A stretch of 64,000 nucleotides of DNA. It comes from Aristolochia californica. Taxonomy: Eukaryota > Streptophyta > Magnoliopsida > Piperales > Aristolochiaceae. Where the stretch lies: assembly GCA_029961685.1 (NCBI GenBank), contig JARWKL010000008.1:31559619-31623618 (forward strand), read 5' to 3'. Both the position numbers and the translations under genes were made by a program. Of this stretch, positions 20,792-31,218 are shown in pieces; the stretch's first letter is position 1; each line of letters opens with the position of its first letter. The notes under the pieces were generated by a model. The model made no database searches. It was not told the origin of the DNA and saw only the letters and a program-made list of their open reading frames with translations.

Positions 20792-20792
<1 letters not shown>
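20505..20792 (+). pseudogene. V2 Cys-rich domain, truncated
   Basis: Acidic start (SDSDEDLV), then the set CFKCAW, CNQC, CIPC that suggests a zinc-binding module between coat and protease. Truncated at GIEPADQT by a simple repeat. Confidence 0.75.

Positions 20793-20858
<66 letters not shown>
20793..20858. repeat. (CT)n(TA)n microsatellite at a viral junction
   Basis: About 34 nt of CT followed by about 30 nt of TA, ending where a minus-strand MP fragment begins. Confidence 0.95.
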
Positions 20859-20863
<5 letters not shown>

Positions 20864-21762
20864 TATTATCTCATCTGTTGCTAATTCTATATTGACTAGG
20901 TCATAATTTTCACTAGAGATTGATTCTGTATCTTCTATATTCTTTTGTTCATAGCTATTAAATCTAATATTTATGTTACCTTTAGTATCTGTCTACATGA
21001 TACTTTCTTCAGGACTGATTATTTTTTCTTCTCTAATTTAAGGTTCCATTCTAATCCTGCTAAAATGTCTGGAGAATATTTAATAGGCTTAATTAATTTT
21101 ATTCATTTGTTTCCTATTAAATTAACTACATCATCTATTTTAACCTTGAACCTAGTAGTGCTAGAACAAGTACATCTTCCTAAGAATCCAATACACAATA
21201 AAAGATTGTTTCCTACAAAGGATTCATATCCTTTTGTCTGAATACCTATTTTGATATATTTTCTAAAATCTTGTAGTCCAATAAGGAAGTCTGGGGAACA
21301 ATAAAATATTCCTCCATTTTGATTCATATCTACCTCAGTGATTCCTAACATTGCCTTTTTAGGGTCTGCCCATCTATCATCGTAGATACTAAGTAAGGTT
21401 TTAGTTCCTAGATGTTTTCGACCTAATCCTTTTACCCCTATTTCTTTAAAGGCTTGTTCTGCTATTAAGTTAATGTTAACAGAATCTTGTCCTACACAAC
21501 TAATCTGGATTTCTCGGTAATGTCTAAATAATCCGGTATTAAAGTTTAATGGTCCTGTTCTATATAATTGTCTAGGGTTAAGAAGGTTTAATTGGTTATT
21601 GCTAAATATAGTAATGTCTTGATCTATATCTATTATTTCATCTAATTGTATATATCTTTGGTCTACACTTCTCCTTCCTGTTATTCTGTCTATTATATTA
21701 ACGTTTCAAAAAAAACTTCCTATTTTCGAGGTAAATCCTTCACCTCGCTGTGAAAGTGCCAT
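20859..21762 (-). pseudogene. Inverted MP fragment
   Basis: Minus-strand MP from the ATG at 21762 to the acidic tail, with frameshifts and a deletion that removes part of the GLIVIGVKG core (near 21440). Its right end continues into a minus-strand VAP-like frame and leader. Confidence 0.8.
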
Positions 21763-22153
21763 GGTTTTTTAGCTAAGGAGGTTTTGGGTTCTATTGTGAT
21801 ACCTTTCAATTTCTGGGATATTAAATCTATTTCTTTATCAATATTTTGTTGCGATCCTTTACTACTTTTTGGATAGTCTAAATTCTCAGAGAGTTTTTCT
21901 GTTTTTATTTTTAAAGTCTTAATTTCGTCTTGTATCTTAGTTAAAGTGAATTCTATTTCGGTTACTTTGTTTGAAAATTATTACCTAGACTTATAATAAG
22001 ATCTGTGATAGTATTTAATTGGGGATTATTCCCGTGTAAAATATGTTCTTCATTGTTGAAATGACACCTAAGGGAATTAGGTCCTATATATTTTATCTCA
22101 AATCTTGATGGAAGTCTAAGGTCTAAATAATCTAGTTTTTTGGAGGGTTCCAG
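21720..22153 (-). pseudogene. Inverted VAP-like ORF
   Basis: Same AUG-less organisation as V2, with CTG at 22153. Frameshift near 21975. The coiled-coil segment and overlap with MP are recognisable. Confidence 0.5.
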
Positions 22154-22160
22154 ATCTTAG

Positions 22161-22173
22161 GGCTCTGATACCA
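22161..22173 (-). promoter_or_regulatory. Primer-binding site, inverted copy
   Basis: Minus strand TGGTATCAGAGCC. Confidence 0.9.
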
Positions 22174-22189
22174 ATTTGGAGGGGGTACT

Positions 22190-22375
22190 GATTAATCTAG
22201 ACTATTTAAAGCTGAATGATTTACAGGTCTCCTTACTATTTGTCTTCTAGGTATAAAGATTTGCCTAGGGGTTTCTACGAATCTTCTATAAGAATTTAAA
22301 GACAGTAAAACAGATAAAACTAAAAATAACTAAATTACGAAAAACTATTACTAAGTCTATAAAGACAAAGATCAT
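22190..22375 (-). pseudogene. Leader ORF D, inverted and decayed
   Basis: MIFVFIDLVIVF start with hydrophobic segment, then frameshift; the ETPRQIF tail can be traced in another frame. The ORF C end overlaps as in other copies. Confidence 0.5.
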
Positions 22376-22438
22376 GTATCTACGATTCTAACTATAATAT
22401 TAATAATTAAGAATATATAGGAACCTAAAAGATTCTCT

Positions 22439-22510
22439 ATGCTTGTGCTTTTCATAACCTTAGGAATTGTTCTTATCGCTTTAGTACTTACTGTGTTTAT
22501 TGTTTGCTAA
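22439..22510 (+). CDS. Isolated leader ORF A (23 aa)
   Basis: A leader scrap of about 120 nt on the plus strand holding an intact ORF A with conservative changes (LIALVLTVF). It is wedged between a minus-strand leader piece and a minus-strand protease piece. Confidence 0.55.
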   Translation: MLVLFITLGIVLIALVLTVFIVC

Positions 22511-22564
22511 GTTTTATAGATTGTGTGTGTTTAATACATAATACAAAAAAGTATATTAGCAACG

Positions 22565-23021
22565 CTCTAACCCATGTCAAAGGTAAAGAATAAGATCCAG
22601 AAAAGGTGGAGCAGTTGGTAAAGAATTGGATCTTTCCTTCATCGAAATAGGTGGTATATGAGTTATATAAGTACCATCTACTTGTTGGCTAAAAACTTGT
22701 TTAGTTGTTTTCTTAAAAAACTGAGGGGGAACGAGTCTTCTATGGATGATACATTTTGTACAGCCAAAGTTTACTAAGGCATCTAATATTAAGGATTGTT
22801 TATTAGGGAAAATAATCTTGGCCCTGACAAGTATGCTAAAAAAATATTTGTCTTGGTTGCAGACGTAGGAAGTTTCTGGGTCTTCTATGCCTACTGTAAT
22901 CCCACATAGGAGTCTTTTTCGATTGTATCTAATCTATGTTTGAGGAGAGTAATTCACAGTTTTCTATTTTTCTGGCCATAATTTCTAAGTTAGTGTTATG
23001 TATCCTATTATGGATAGGCTG
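22565..23021 (-). pseudogene. Inverted protease fragment with lost active site
   Basis: Matches the V1 and V3 protease on the minus strand, but the catalytic D-S-G reads N-F-G (22763-22771). It starts at the IHNR segment that would continue the Cys-rich domain broken at 20792, so it may be the displaced continuation of V2. Confidence 0.75.
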
Positions 23022-23046
23022 CTCTCTCTCTCTCTCTCTCTCTCTC
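23022..23046. repeat. CT tract between inverted protease and V3
   Basis: (CT)n then CAAG and an A-rich run, at the left edge of V3. Confidence 0.9.
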
Positions 23047-23448
23047 AAGAAAAAAAAAAAAAAAGAAGAACTCTCAAGAACTCAAGAACTCAAGAACTCA
23101 GAACACTAGAAGGCTCTCCAAAAAGCAACCCGGTACTCTCCAGCACACTGGTTTACAAAAGCACATGGTTTTTGAAATCTACTATTTGCCAGATCTCCGG
23201 TTTGCAGACACATAGTTTCAGCCCATGGTTTATAACCCATGGTTTTGTAAAAGATAGTGGTTTTTAATTTCCGCCCGCTGTTTTTTAATTTCCGCACACT
23301 AGTTGTAAAAAGTGTACTTTTTCATTTTTTGGCTTGGAATAACTCTCACCGTCCACTTCAAAGATTCTAGGGAAAGTTTATTGTCGATGGGGCCCAATGA
23401 GCACCGGGATAAACACCTCTTTTTCCAAGTGTGTCGGCAGAGTTTGCT
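23047..23448 (+). promoter_or_regulatory. V3 intergenic/promoter-upstream region
   Basis: Contains AACTCAAG short repeats (23070-23100), ATGGTTT-type words like those in V1c (23160-23245), and the GGGGCCCAATGAGCACC block near 23389. Confidence 0.55.
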
Positions 23449-23457
23449 TATAAATAG
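23449..23457 (+). promoter_or_regulatory. TATA box of V3
   Basis: TATAAATAG, 33 nt before the transcript-start motif at 23482-23496. Confidence 0.75.
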
Positions 23458-23973
23458 CCCCCCTTGTACATTACAAAGGATATGAATGAAAGAGTGTTTC
23501 AGAGTATCATCTTGTTTCAACCCATGAATTCCATCTTCTTCTCAACCTACGTCTTCCTCACGAACACCCCTGTTTTTAAAGTAAGTGTTACTGTCCGCAT
23601 TTTTCGTTCAGTTTTCGGGACTTCCCTAAGGGGAAGCTTTAGATCTTGGTCTGTTTAGATCTGTACCTTCTTCCTCTAACCCGGGGTTAATCCCAAGCAA
23701 AGAGTAAAAGCATTGTGGTATTCCTCTGATGCTTCACGGTCCATGTGTCCCTTGTTTCTGCCCGTTTATACCCAAGGAGGTTTCAGGGCTTTGTTTTTTC
23801 TTGGGACTAAATGCTGGAGCCCGTGGCAGAAGCTTAATGCTAGGAAACTACACACCTCTCTGTGTCTTGGGTTCTCCATACCTGAAGGAGGAAGCATAAA
23901 GATCTAAACAGCTTTGATCTAAAGTAAAACTCCTCGGGAATTACACTTCTTATCTCTTTTCCGTATTAATCTC

Positions 23974-24045
23974 ATGCTTGTTCTTTTCATAACTTTAGGC
24001 ATCGTTCTTACCTGTTTGATTCTTACCGCCTTTATAGTCTGCTAA
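23974..24045 (+). CDS. V3 leader ORF A (23 aa)
   Basis: Differs from V2 at many third positions (GTT/GTG, TTC/TTT, GGC/GGT, ATC/ATT, TTG/TTA, GCC/GCT) while the peptide is almost unchanged, which points to selection on the peptide. Confidence 0.65.
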   Translation: MLVLFITLGIVLTCLILTAFIVC

Positions 24046-24190
24046 GATTATATAGATTGTGTGTGCTTGTGTTTTTACATAAAAGTATATTAGGCTAGAA
24101 ACTGCTGGGTGAGGGCTAAGCCCTGACAAACGCCTCTACCTCTTCGGAGCCAATTGTTACTCCCTGAAGCCACGATGCCGCAGTACTTTT

Positions 24191-24310
24191 ATGTTTATTT
24201 GGTTAGTAAATAAAATATTAAGACAGGTTTTTAGAATTATTCTACGCATATTACCCATATATTACTTATATCTAGGTCTATTTTACAACACCTTAAGATT
24301 TAAGCTATAG
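24191..24310 (+). CDS. V3 leader ORF B (39 aa)
   Basis: MFIWLVNKILRQVF start, RFKL end. Four codons shorter than V1 and V4 through an in-frame deletion before the basic end. Confidence 0.6.
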   Translation: MFIWLVNKILRQVFRIILRILPIYYLYLGLFYNTLRFKL

Positions 24311-24327
24311 GAACATATACTTACATT

Positions 24328-24456
24328 CTGTTTTTATTAGTAATAGCAGTAGAATTATTCAGCTATTTTGTATTCCTCCCAGAACAACTAGAGAATCTTT
24401 TAGTTTCCTATATATTCTTAATTATTAATATTTTAGTCAGAATTATAGATACATGA
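24328..24456 (+). CDS. V3 leader ORF C, CTG-initiated candidate (42 codons)
   Basis: AUG-less frame; CTG at 24328 and TGA at 24454-24456 overlapping the D ATG at 24453. Conserved FVFLPEQLENLLVSYIF core with hydrophobic flanks. Confidence 0.55.
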   Translation: MFLLVIAVELFSYFVFLPEQLENLLVSYIFLIINILVRIIDT

Positions 24457-24638
24457 TCTTTGTCTTTATAGCCTTAATAATAGTTTTATGTAATCTGGTT
24501 ATTTTTAGTTTTATCTGTTTCACTTTGTCTTTATATTCTTATAGAAGATTTGTAGAGACTCCTAGGCAAATCTTTATACCCAAAAGAAAAATAGTAAGGA
24601 GACCTGCAAATAATTCATCTTTAAATACTCTAGGTTAA
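24453..24638 (+). CDS. V3 leader ORF D (61 aa)
   Basis: Intact: hydrophobic residues 2-30, then SYRRFVETPRQIF and a basic N-rich tail. Overlaps C by 4 nt and ends 30 nt before the primer site. Confidence 0.65.
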   Translation: MIFVFIALIIVLCNLVIFSFICFTLSLYSYRRFVETPRQIFIPKRKIVRRPANNSSLNTLG

Positions 24639-24668
24639 TTAGAACCTTAATTAGTACCCCTCTCATTT

Positions 24669-24681
24669 TGGTATCAAAGCC
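24669..24681 (+). promoter_or_regulatory. Primer-binding site of V3, one mismatch
   Basis: TGGTATCAAAGCC, G to A at position 9 relative to the consensus. Confidence 0.85.
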
Positions 24682-24685
24682 ATAA

Positions 24686-25126
24686 GACCCGGAACCCTTT
24701 AGAAAAATAGATTATTTAGACTTCAGACTTCTGACAAGATTTGACACAAAATACATAGGACCTAATACTCTTAGGTGTCACTTTAATAGTGAAGAACATA
24801 GTCTACACGGAAATAACCCTCAACTCAAGAGTATTATCGATCTTATTATAAGTTTAGAAAATAATCTACAGAGTAAAATAATAGAAATAGAAGTTAGTAT
24901 AAGTAAAACACAAGAAGAAATAAGAAACTTAAGAATAAAAATAGACAAATTAGCCGAAAATTTAGACTATCTAAACACTAGTAAAGGATCCCAACAGAAC
25001 ATTGATAAGGAAATAGATTTAATAACTCAAAAATTAAAAGCTGTTAAAATAGAACAACCTAGAACAACCCAGCCTAAAAAATCATGGCACTTTCACAACG
25101 AGGTGAAGGATGCACCTCAAAAATAG
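24686..25126 (+). CDS. V3 VAP-like coiled-coil ORF, uninterrupted
   Basis: Open from just after the primer site to 25126 (about 146 codons), no ATG; the CTG of other copies is CCG here. Residues about 15-35 include YIGPNTLRCHFN, residues 45-110 form a heptad coiled coil, and the tail is Lys/Pro-rich. It overlaps MP by 43 nt. As the only copy without an internal stop, it supports a real coding frame. VAP assignment is by position and coiled coil. Confidence 0.6.
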   Translation, partial: DPEPFRKIDYLDFRLLTRFDTKYIGPNTLRCHFNSEEHSLHGNNPQLKSIIDLIISLENNLQSKIIEIEVSISKTQEEIRNLRIKIDKLAENLDYLNTSKGSQQNIDKEIDLITQKLKAVKIEQPRTTQPKKSWHFHNEVKDAPQK

Positions 25127-26180
25127 GGAGTTCCTCTAGAAACTTAAATATTATAGATAGAATAACAGGAAGAAGAAGTATAGACCAAAGAAATATACAA
25201 TTAGATGAAATCATAGATATAGACCAAGACATTACCTTATTCAGCAAAAATCAATTAAACCTCCTTAACCCTAGACAATTATATCGAACAGGACCATTAA
25301 ACTTTAATACAGGATTATTCAGACATTACAAAGAAATCCAGATTAGTTGTGTAGGACAAGATTCTGTTAACATTAACCTACTAGCAAAACAAGCTTTTAG
25401 AGGAATTAAAAAATTAAATACTTTAATTCATTTAGGTTTAATTGTAATAGGCGTAAAAGGATTAGGATGAAAACATCTAGGAACCAAAACTTTACTTAGC
25501 ATTTACGATGATAGATGCGCAGATCCTAAAAAAGCAATGTTAGGAATTACTGAAGTAGATATGAATCAGAATGGAGGAATATTTTATTGCTCCCCAGACT
25601 TCCTTATTGGATTACAAGATTTTAGAAAATATATAAAAATAGGCATTCAGACAAAAGGATACGAATCCTTTGTAGGAAATAATCTTTTACTATGTATTGG
25701 ATTCTTAGGGAGATGTACTTGTTCTAGTACTATTAAGTTCAAAGTTAAAATAGATGATGTTGTTAATTTAATAGGGAATAAAGGAATTAAATTAATCAAA
25801 CCTATTAAGTATTCCCCAGACATTTTAGCAGGCTTAGAATGGAATCTTAAATTTAGAGAAGAAAAAATAATTAGTCCTGAAGAAAGTATTATGTACACAG
25901 ATACAAAGGGTAACATCAATATTAGATTTAATAGCTATGGCCAAAAGAATATAGAAGATGTTGAATCAATTTCTACTCAATATAGAATTAGACATAGATG
26001 AGATAATATATCCTAAAGAATTAGAATTAAAATTATCAGAAAGAGAACTTCTTCATCTTGAAGAAGATCTGATAAAAAATAGAAGAATAAAAGAAGAAGA
26101 ATACCTATATTATGATAATGAAGCTAATATTAGAATAGAAAAAATGCCCTTTGAACCAAAAGAAGATGAAAAAATAGAAA
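25084..26180 (+). pseudogene. V3 movement protein
   Basis: 30K-type MP as in V2, broken by TGA at 25468-25470 (GLG-stop-KHLG) and by a deletion/frameshift near 25975-26000. The acidic tail then continues to 26180. The segment that would carry the CP start methionine is deleted, so tail and CP arm are directly joined. Confidence 0.85.
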
Positions 26181-27289
26181 GAGAAGAAACCTTAATTTAC
26201 ACAATTCCCAGAAGTAGCTATACAACTTACCCAATGACCCCTCCTAGGGAAGTATATTACTCAGGTAATATGCCAAGAATTCCTTATAGTGAACCAGCAA
26301 CTTATGATCGAAAGATACATCCCAAAGGAAAAGAAAAGAAATAGAAAGACCTATAAAAATCCAAGAATTGGCAAAGGAAAAATTCTTAATCTTTCAGCCC
26401 ATGACCCTCAAGAGTGGACAATAGTCCTAGACCTTTGGAAAAACCAAGTAGTTTCAGACTACATTCAAAACTTTCAATCCCAAGATGTAGAAGAAATGTA
26501 TAGGTACTTAGAAGCATTTTTAGGAGAAAGTGTAAAAGCTTTATGGGAAAGCTATAAAAGAGGTAATCCCGAAGAATTTGGTCATTTAATGAGTTTAGGA
26601 TCTAACCCATATAACTTTGTTAACAAAGTCTATCAATTAGTAATAGGAGATGATCCTAATCTAGGATTTGTTACATTACAAAAAGATGCTGTAGTTTATC
26701 TAGAACAACTTAGTTTACACAATTACAAATATGTGAAGAAATTTCTCCAAGATTACTTCAACTATACCTGCATTTCAGGAAATGCATTCAATAGAGATCT
26801 AGGTACTAAAATGTTTAGAAAATTACCAGGAGCATTAGGAAAAGAAATTTATGATAAATGGCAAAACTTAGAAATTGCAAATCCTACAACAGTTTATTCA
26901 ATAGGACAAAGAACAAAATTCATAATAACTATCCTTCAAGAAAAATGTACAGATATCCAAATACAAAGACAACTCAAAGGAGATGACTTTGGGTTCTGTA
27001 AACAGATATATACCACCCAAGCTTATGGTTTAAAAGACTCAGGACAAAGACCTAGAAAAAACAAAAGATATTTTATCCGAAGATTGAAAAGTAGAAAACC
27101 ATATTTAAATAAAGATAGACATGTTAGAAGATTTAACCCAAAAAGAACCTATAAGAATAAATTATCTTGCTATATTTGCGGACAAACTGAACATTTAGCC
27201 AACACTTGCCTAAAAGACAAAATATTAACTCTAGAAGATCTACCCTTGTAGTGAATGTCCAATAAGACCTTATAGAAGTTGACGAATAT
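26181..27289 (+). pseudogene. V3 coat protein region with intact zinc knuckle
   Basis: Capsid arm, a 1-nt loss near 26335, capsid core (LSAHDPQEW), basic patch and CYICGQTEHLANTC knuckle with all four ligands. Frameshift after the knuckle near 27215. Confidence 0.85.
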
Positions 27290-30066
27290 ATGTCAGACAC
27301 AGAATCCATTTACATCATTGTAAGCATACAAAATGCTCCTCTAGACTTATCAGATTCCGATGAAGACTTAGTCTTAGACATAGAAGGAAACCTTGATCTT
27401 ATGGATACAACTTCAGAATGCACACATACCTGGTCTTGGAATACTGGGTTAGACAACAGCCCTTGTTTTAAGTGTGCCTGGTATCCCAGTAAGAAACAAC
27501 GAGCAAAGTGCAATCAATGTTTCTTAGAAGCCTGTATCCCTTGCCTCAAAATCTTAGGAATAGAACCCGTCGACCAGACTATCCATAATAGGATACATAA
27601 CACTAAACTCGATATCATGGCTAGAAAAATAGAAAACTGTGAAGCATAAATTACTCTCCTCAAGCATAGATTAGATACAATCGAAAAAGACTCCTACGAT
27701 GGGATTACTATAGGCATCGAAGACCCAGAAACCTCTTACATCTGTAAAGATAAATCTTTTTCCAGCATACTTGTTAGGGCTCAGATCCTTTTCCCTAATA
27801 AACAATCCCTCATATTAGATGCTCTCGTAGACTCTGGCTGCACAAAATGTATTATTCACCGGAGACTAGTTCCCCCTCAGTTTCTTAAGAAAACAACTAA
27901 GCAAGTATTTAGCCAACAGGTATATGGTACTTATAACCCTTACACCACCTATTTCGATGAAGGCAAGATCCAATTTTTTACTAATTGCTCTACCTTTTTT
28001 GGATCTTATTCTTTACCCTTAACATGGGTTAGAGACCTCAAACTTAAAGTAGACTTTATTTTAGGTCTTAATTTCATCTTACATAATAATGGCTTCCTTA
28101 CTATTTCCCGAGACTATTTACAATTTCACAAGAACTCTAGTACTATTCCTGTCCAAGCCACTTATTCACCAACTCTCACCTCTACATCAGAGCGTGGTGG
28201 TCCCCTAGATACAGAAACTGACAAAGCAAAAGAAACTAGTTGTCAATGTAAAATTTTAGGAAGCTGCAAACAAGTTAACAATCCTACAATTTTAGCCTTA
28301 GAACAACAATTAGATAATAATATTGTTAAATTAGATAATAAGCTCTTCTGTTATGAAGAAATAGATGAAGACTTAACAGAAGTTCCAATCCAACACTCCC
28401 AGACTTTTCCTGAAGCAGTAGCACATACAGGCTTAGTCCAAGTCTCAGTCCAACCAGAACCTTATATCCAACCATTACCAAGTCCACAGGATTATCCAGA
28501 AGAAATAATGGGAGAAAATGAAGACTTTGATGATTGGATAGAACGAATGATAGACCTAGATTACACCTTTTTAGATACAGAAAAAATTTATTTAGAAATA
28601 ATTAATGTCCATCATAAAGATAAACAATACTTACAACAGATCATAGACAAATTAGATCAATTAGAATATTTCGGAGAAAATCCCTTAAAACATTGGGAAA
28701 ATAATCATATACAGTGCATGCTAGAATTATTAAATCCTAATTACATAGTAAAAACAGCCAACATAGAAGCTACAAATTTAGACAAAGAAGACTTTAAACT
28801 TCATATCACAGAATTATTAAACCTAGGAATTATTAGAAAATCCATAAGTCCCCATAGATCAGCAACCTTTATAGTTAGAAAACATAGTGAACAAAAAAGA
28901 GGAAAGTCTAGAATGGTTATTAATTAAAAAAGACTAAATGATAATACAGTCACAGATAGTTATAACATACCAGATAAGTCTCAGTTAATTAATAGGATTC
29001 AAGATAAAAAAATATTTAGTAAATTTGATTGTAAATCAGGATTTTGGCAGGTAAAAATGCATCTAGATAGCATAGAATGGACCGCATTCACATGTCCAGA
29101 AGGACATTTCGAATGGTTAGTAATGCCTTTTAGATTAAAAAATGCACCAGCTATTTTCTAGAGAAAAATGGATAATATATTCAAGAAATATGATACATTT
29201 GTGCTAGTATATACAGATGACATCTTAGTGTTTAGCAAAACTATTGAAGAACATATAGGTCATTTACTAATTCTTTAGCCACCTTTATGCAAGAAGGAAT
29301 CATTATTAGCAAAACAAAAATTGAATTATTCAAAGAATATATAAAATTCTTAGGAGTAAATATAGGACAAGGACAGATAGAATTACAATATGATATTTCT
29401 AAGAAAATATTAGAAATACCAGATGATTTATCAGATACAAAACAATTACACAGGTTTTTAGGTTTGGTCAATTATGCCAGACCTTTTATTAAAGACATAG
29501 GAAAAATTATTGGCCCTTTGTGTGGAAAAACATCTCCAACATGCCAAAAATTCTTTAACCAAGAAGATAAAAATCTGGTTAAAAAGGTTAAAGAGAAAAT
29601 CCAGACATTATCCAAATTACAAATACCTTTAGATTTAGATTATCTAATCATAGAGACAGATGGTAGTAATCTTGGATGGGGTGGAGTCCATATTGCCAAA
29701 CCCAACAAATATAGTGAAAAAGAAGAAGAAAAAATCTATAGCTACGCTAGTGGAAAATTTAAAGAAAAAGGCAACATGAGTAGCATAGATTCTGAGATTT
29801 TAACAGTAATTTATTCCTTAAAATCTTTTAGATTGTTTATTATTAACAAACAAGAATTTACCCTAAGAACAGACTACGAAGCTATAGTAAAATATTTCCA
29901 AAGAAGCAAAAAAAATAAGATAAGTAGGAGAAGATGGTTAAACCTTGTCGATATTATTACAGGTAATGGGTACAAGATTGAATTTGAACAGATTAAAGGT
30001 AAAAATAATAGCCTTGCAGATACTCTTAGTAGAAGATTTTTTGACACACATATTATGACTAATTGA
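27290..30066 (+). pseudogene. V3 pol: Cys-rich domain, protease, RT, RNase H
   Basis: Cys-rich module (CFKCAW, CNQC, CIPC), protease with D-S-G at 27830-27838, acidic linker, RT and RNase H, essentially collinear. Defects: TAA at 27646-27648, TAA near 28924, TAG at 29159-29161 shared with V2, YTDD in place of YIDD (29210-29221), and a short disruption near 29265. RNase H keeps ETDGS and ends with TGA at 30064. The frame from 27290 matches the RT frame at 28508, which supports one polyprotein. Confidence 0.9.
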
Positions 30067-30070
30067 ACAG

Positions 30071-31102
30071 ATGGATTTTCTAGACCACAGCTCTTCCAGA
30101 TCATCTTCCTCCAGATTCAATAATTATGGACAAGAATTTCTCAGCTTTGGTAATAAGAAATTAGTAGTTTTTCCAAAATCTAATATTACTTTTAAGACTT
30201 TACCAAGTATTTCAATTACAAAAGAAAAACAATGTTTATTAGATAACTTATGGCTTTCTTACCAGAGAATTCCCAAAGACTAGAAATATTTTTTAGCTAT
30301 CATTAACGAACTTTCAGAATATTTTTCACAAAAAAAGAAAATTTTTAATTTTTATGTTGTTTTCCAAGGTCACACTCTAGGAGTTTGTCATTCCTGGACA
30401 GAAGTTGTTGAAAGTATCCAGAATTTTAAAAGGCCGATTTACAAAGGCTTTAATAACCTTCAAGAAGCACTAGAGGCAGCCAAATTAATTATTGGCACCA
30501 ATTACTACATAGCCCCTTCCTTAAGACATATGAGAGAAGACCAAGTATCCTACGATGTTGCCAAGGATACAAAAAGAATTATATTTTGTGAACATTGTGA
30601 TACCCTGGCCAAGACTATTCAAAGACTCAATGAGAAGAGAAGATTACTAGAAGAGAAAAATGACTTCCAGAAATAATATATCAGGACTTTAGAAGAAGAG
30701 AATAGAAGACTTAAGGCAAAGACAACAAGTACTATTTGTACCTAGATCCCTACTAGTGAAGGGTTTTCACTAGCTAGTCCGGCTAAAACGGCAGTCGGTA
30801 AAGACACATCAAGTCCGTTGATGGCTGGACATTTGCCAAAAATGTCAAAAGACAAGAAGCAAGAAAAGACTGAAGAAAAATAGTATACAGACTCAGCAGA
30901 CATCAAGAAGATGATGCAAGACTATTTTCAAGAATATCTTAAAGAACAAGGGTATGAAAAGAATAATTCAGACACTTCTAGAAAAATTGGCTCCACTGGA
31001 ACCGATACCCAGACTCTCCAATGCTATTCACAAGATGAAGACGAAGATTTTGATTATGACTCAGAGGCCATCCATAATTTCACTACACTTGATGGCAAAT
31101 AA
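30071..31102 (+). pseudogene. V3 TAV/viroplasmin ORF
   Basis: 344 codons collinear with V2 TAV, ATG 4 nt after pol. TAG at 30281-30283, TAA near 30674, TAG near 30742 and TAG near 30882. Viroplasmin fold, CEHC pair, coiled coil and acidic C terminus present. Confidence 0.85.
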
Positions 31103-31218
31103 GACACTTCATTACAAAAGAGACTGGATAGAAAAGACTAAAAGACATAGTACTTTAGAAAAGAGACTGGATAGAAAAGACTAAAAAGACAAAAAAAAAA
31201 AAAAACAGAGAATATTTA

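Larger units (their letters stand above)
23482..24668 (+). other. V3 leader (1187 nt)
   Basis: The most complete plus-strand leader: 5' conserved block, ORF A, GC island with GGGCTAAGCCC at 24113-24123, ORFs B, C, D, then the primer site. Confidence 0.8.

Noticed and set aside
20905..21241. Plus-strand ORFs opposite MP copies
   Set aside because: Recur antisense to every MP copy (3173, 18806, 25647), so they are shadows of the conserved MP frame.
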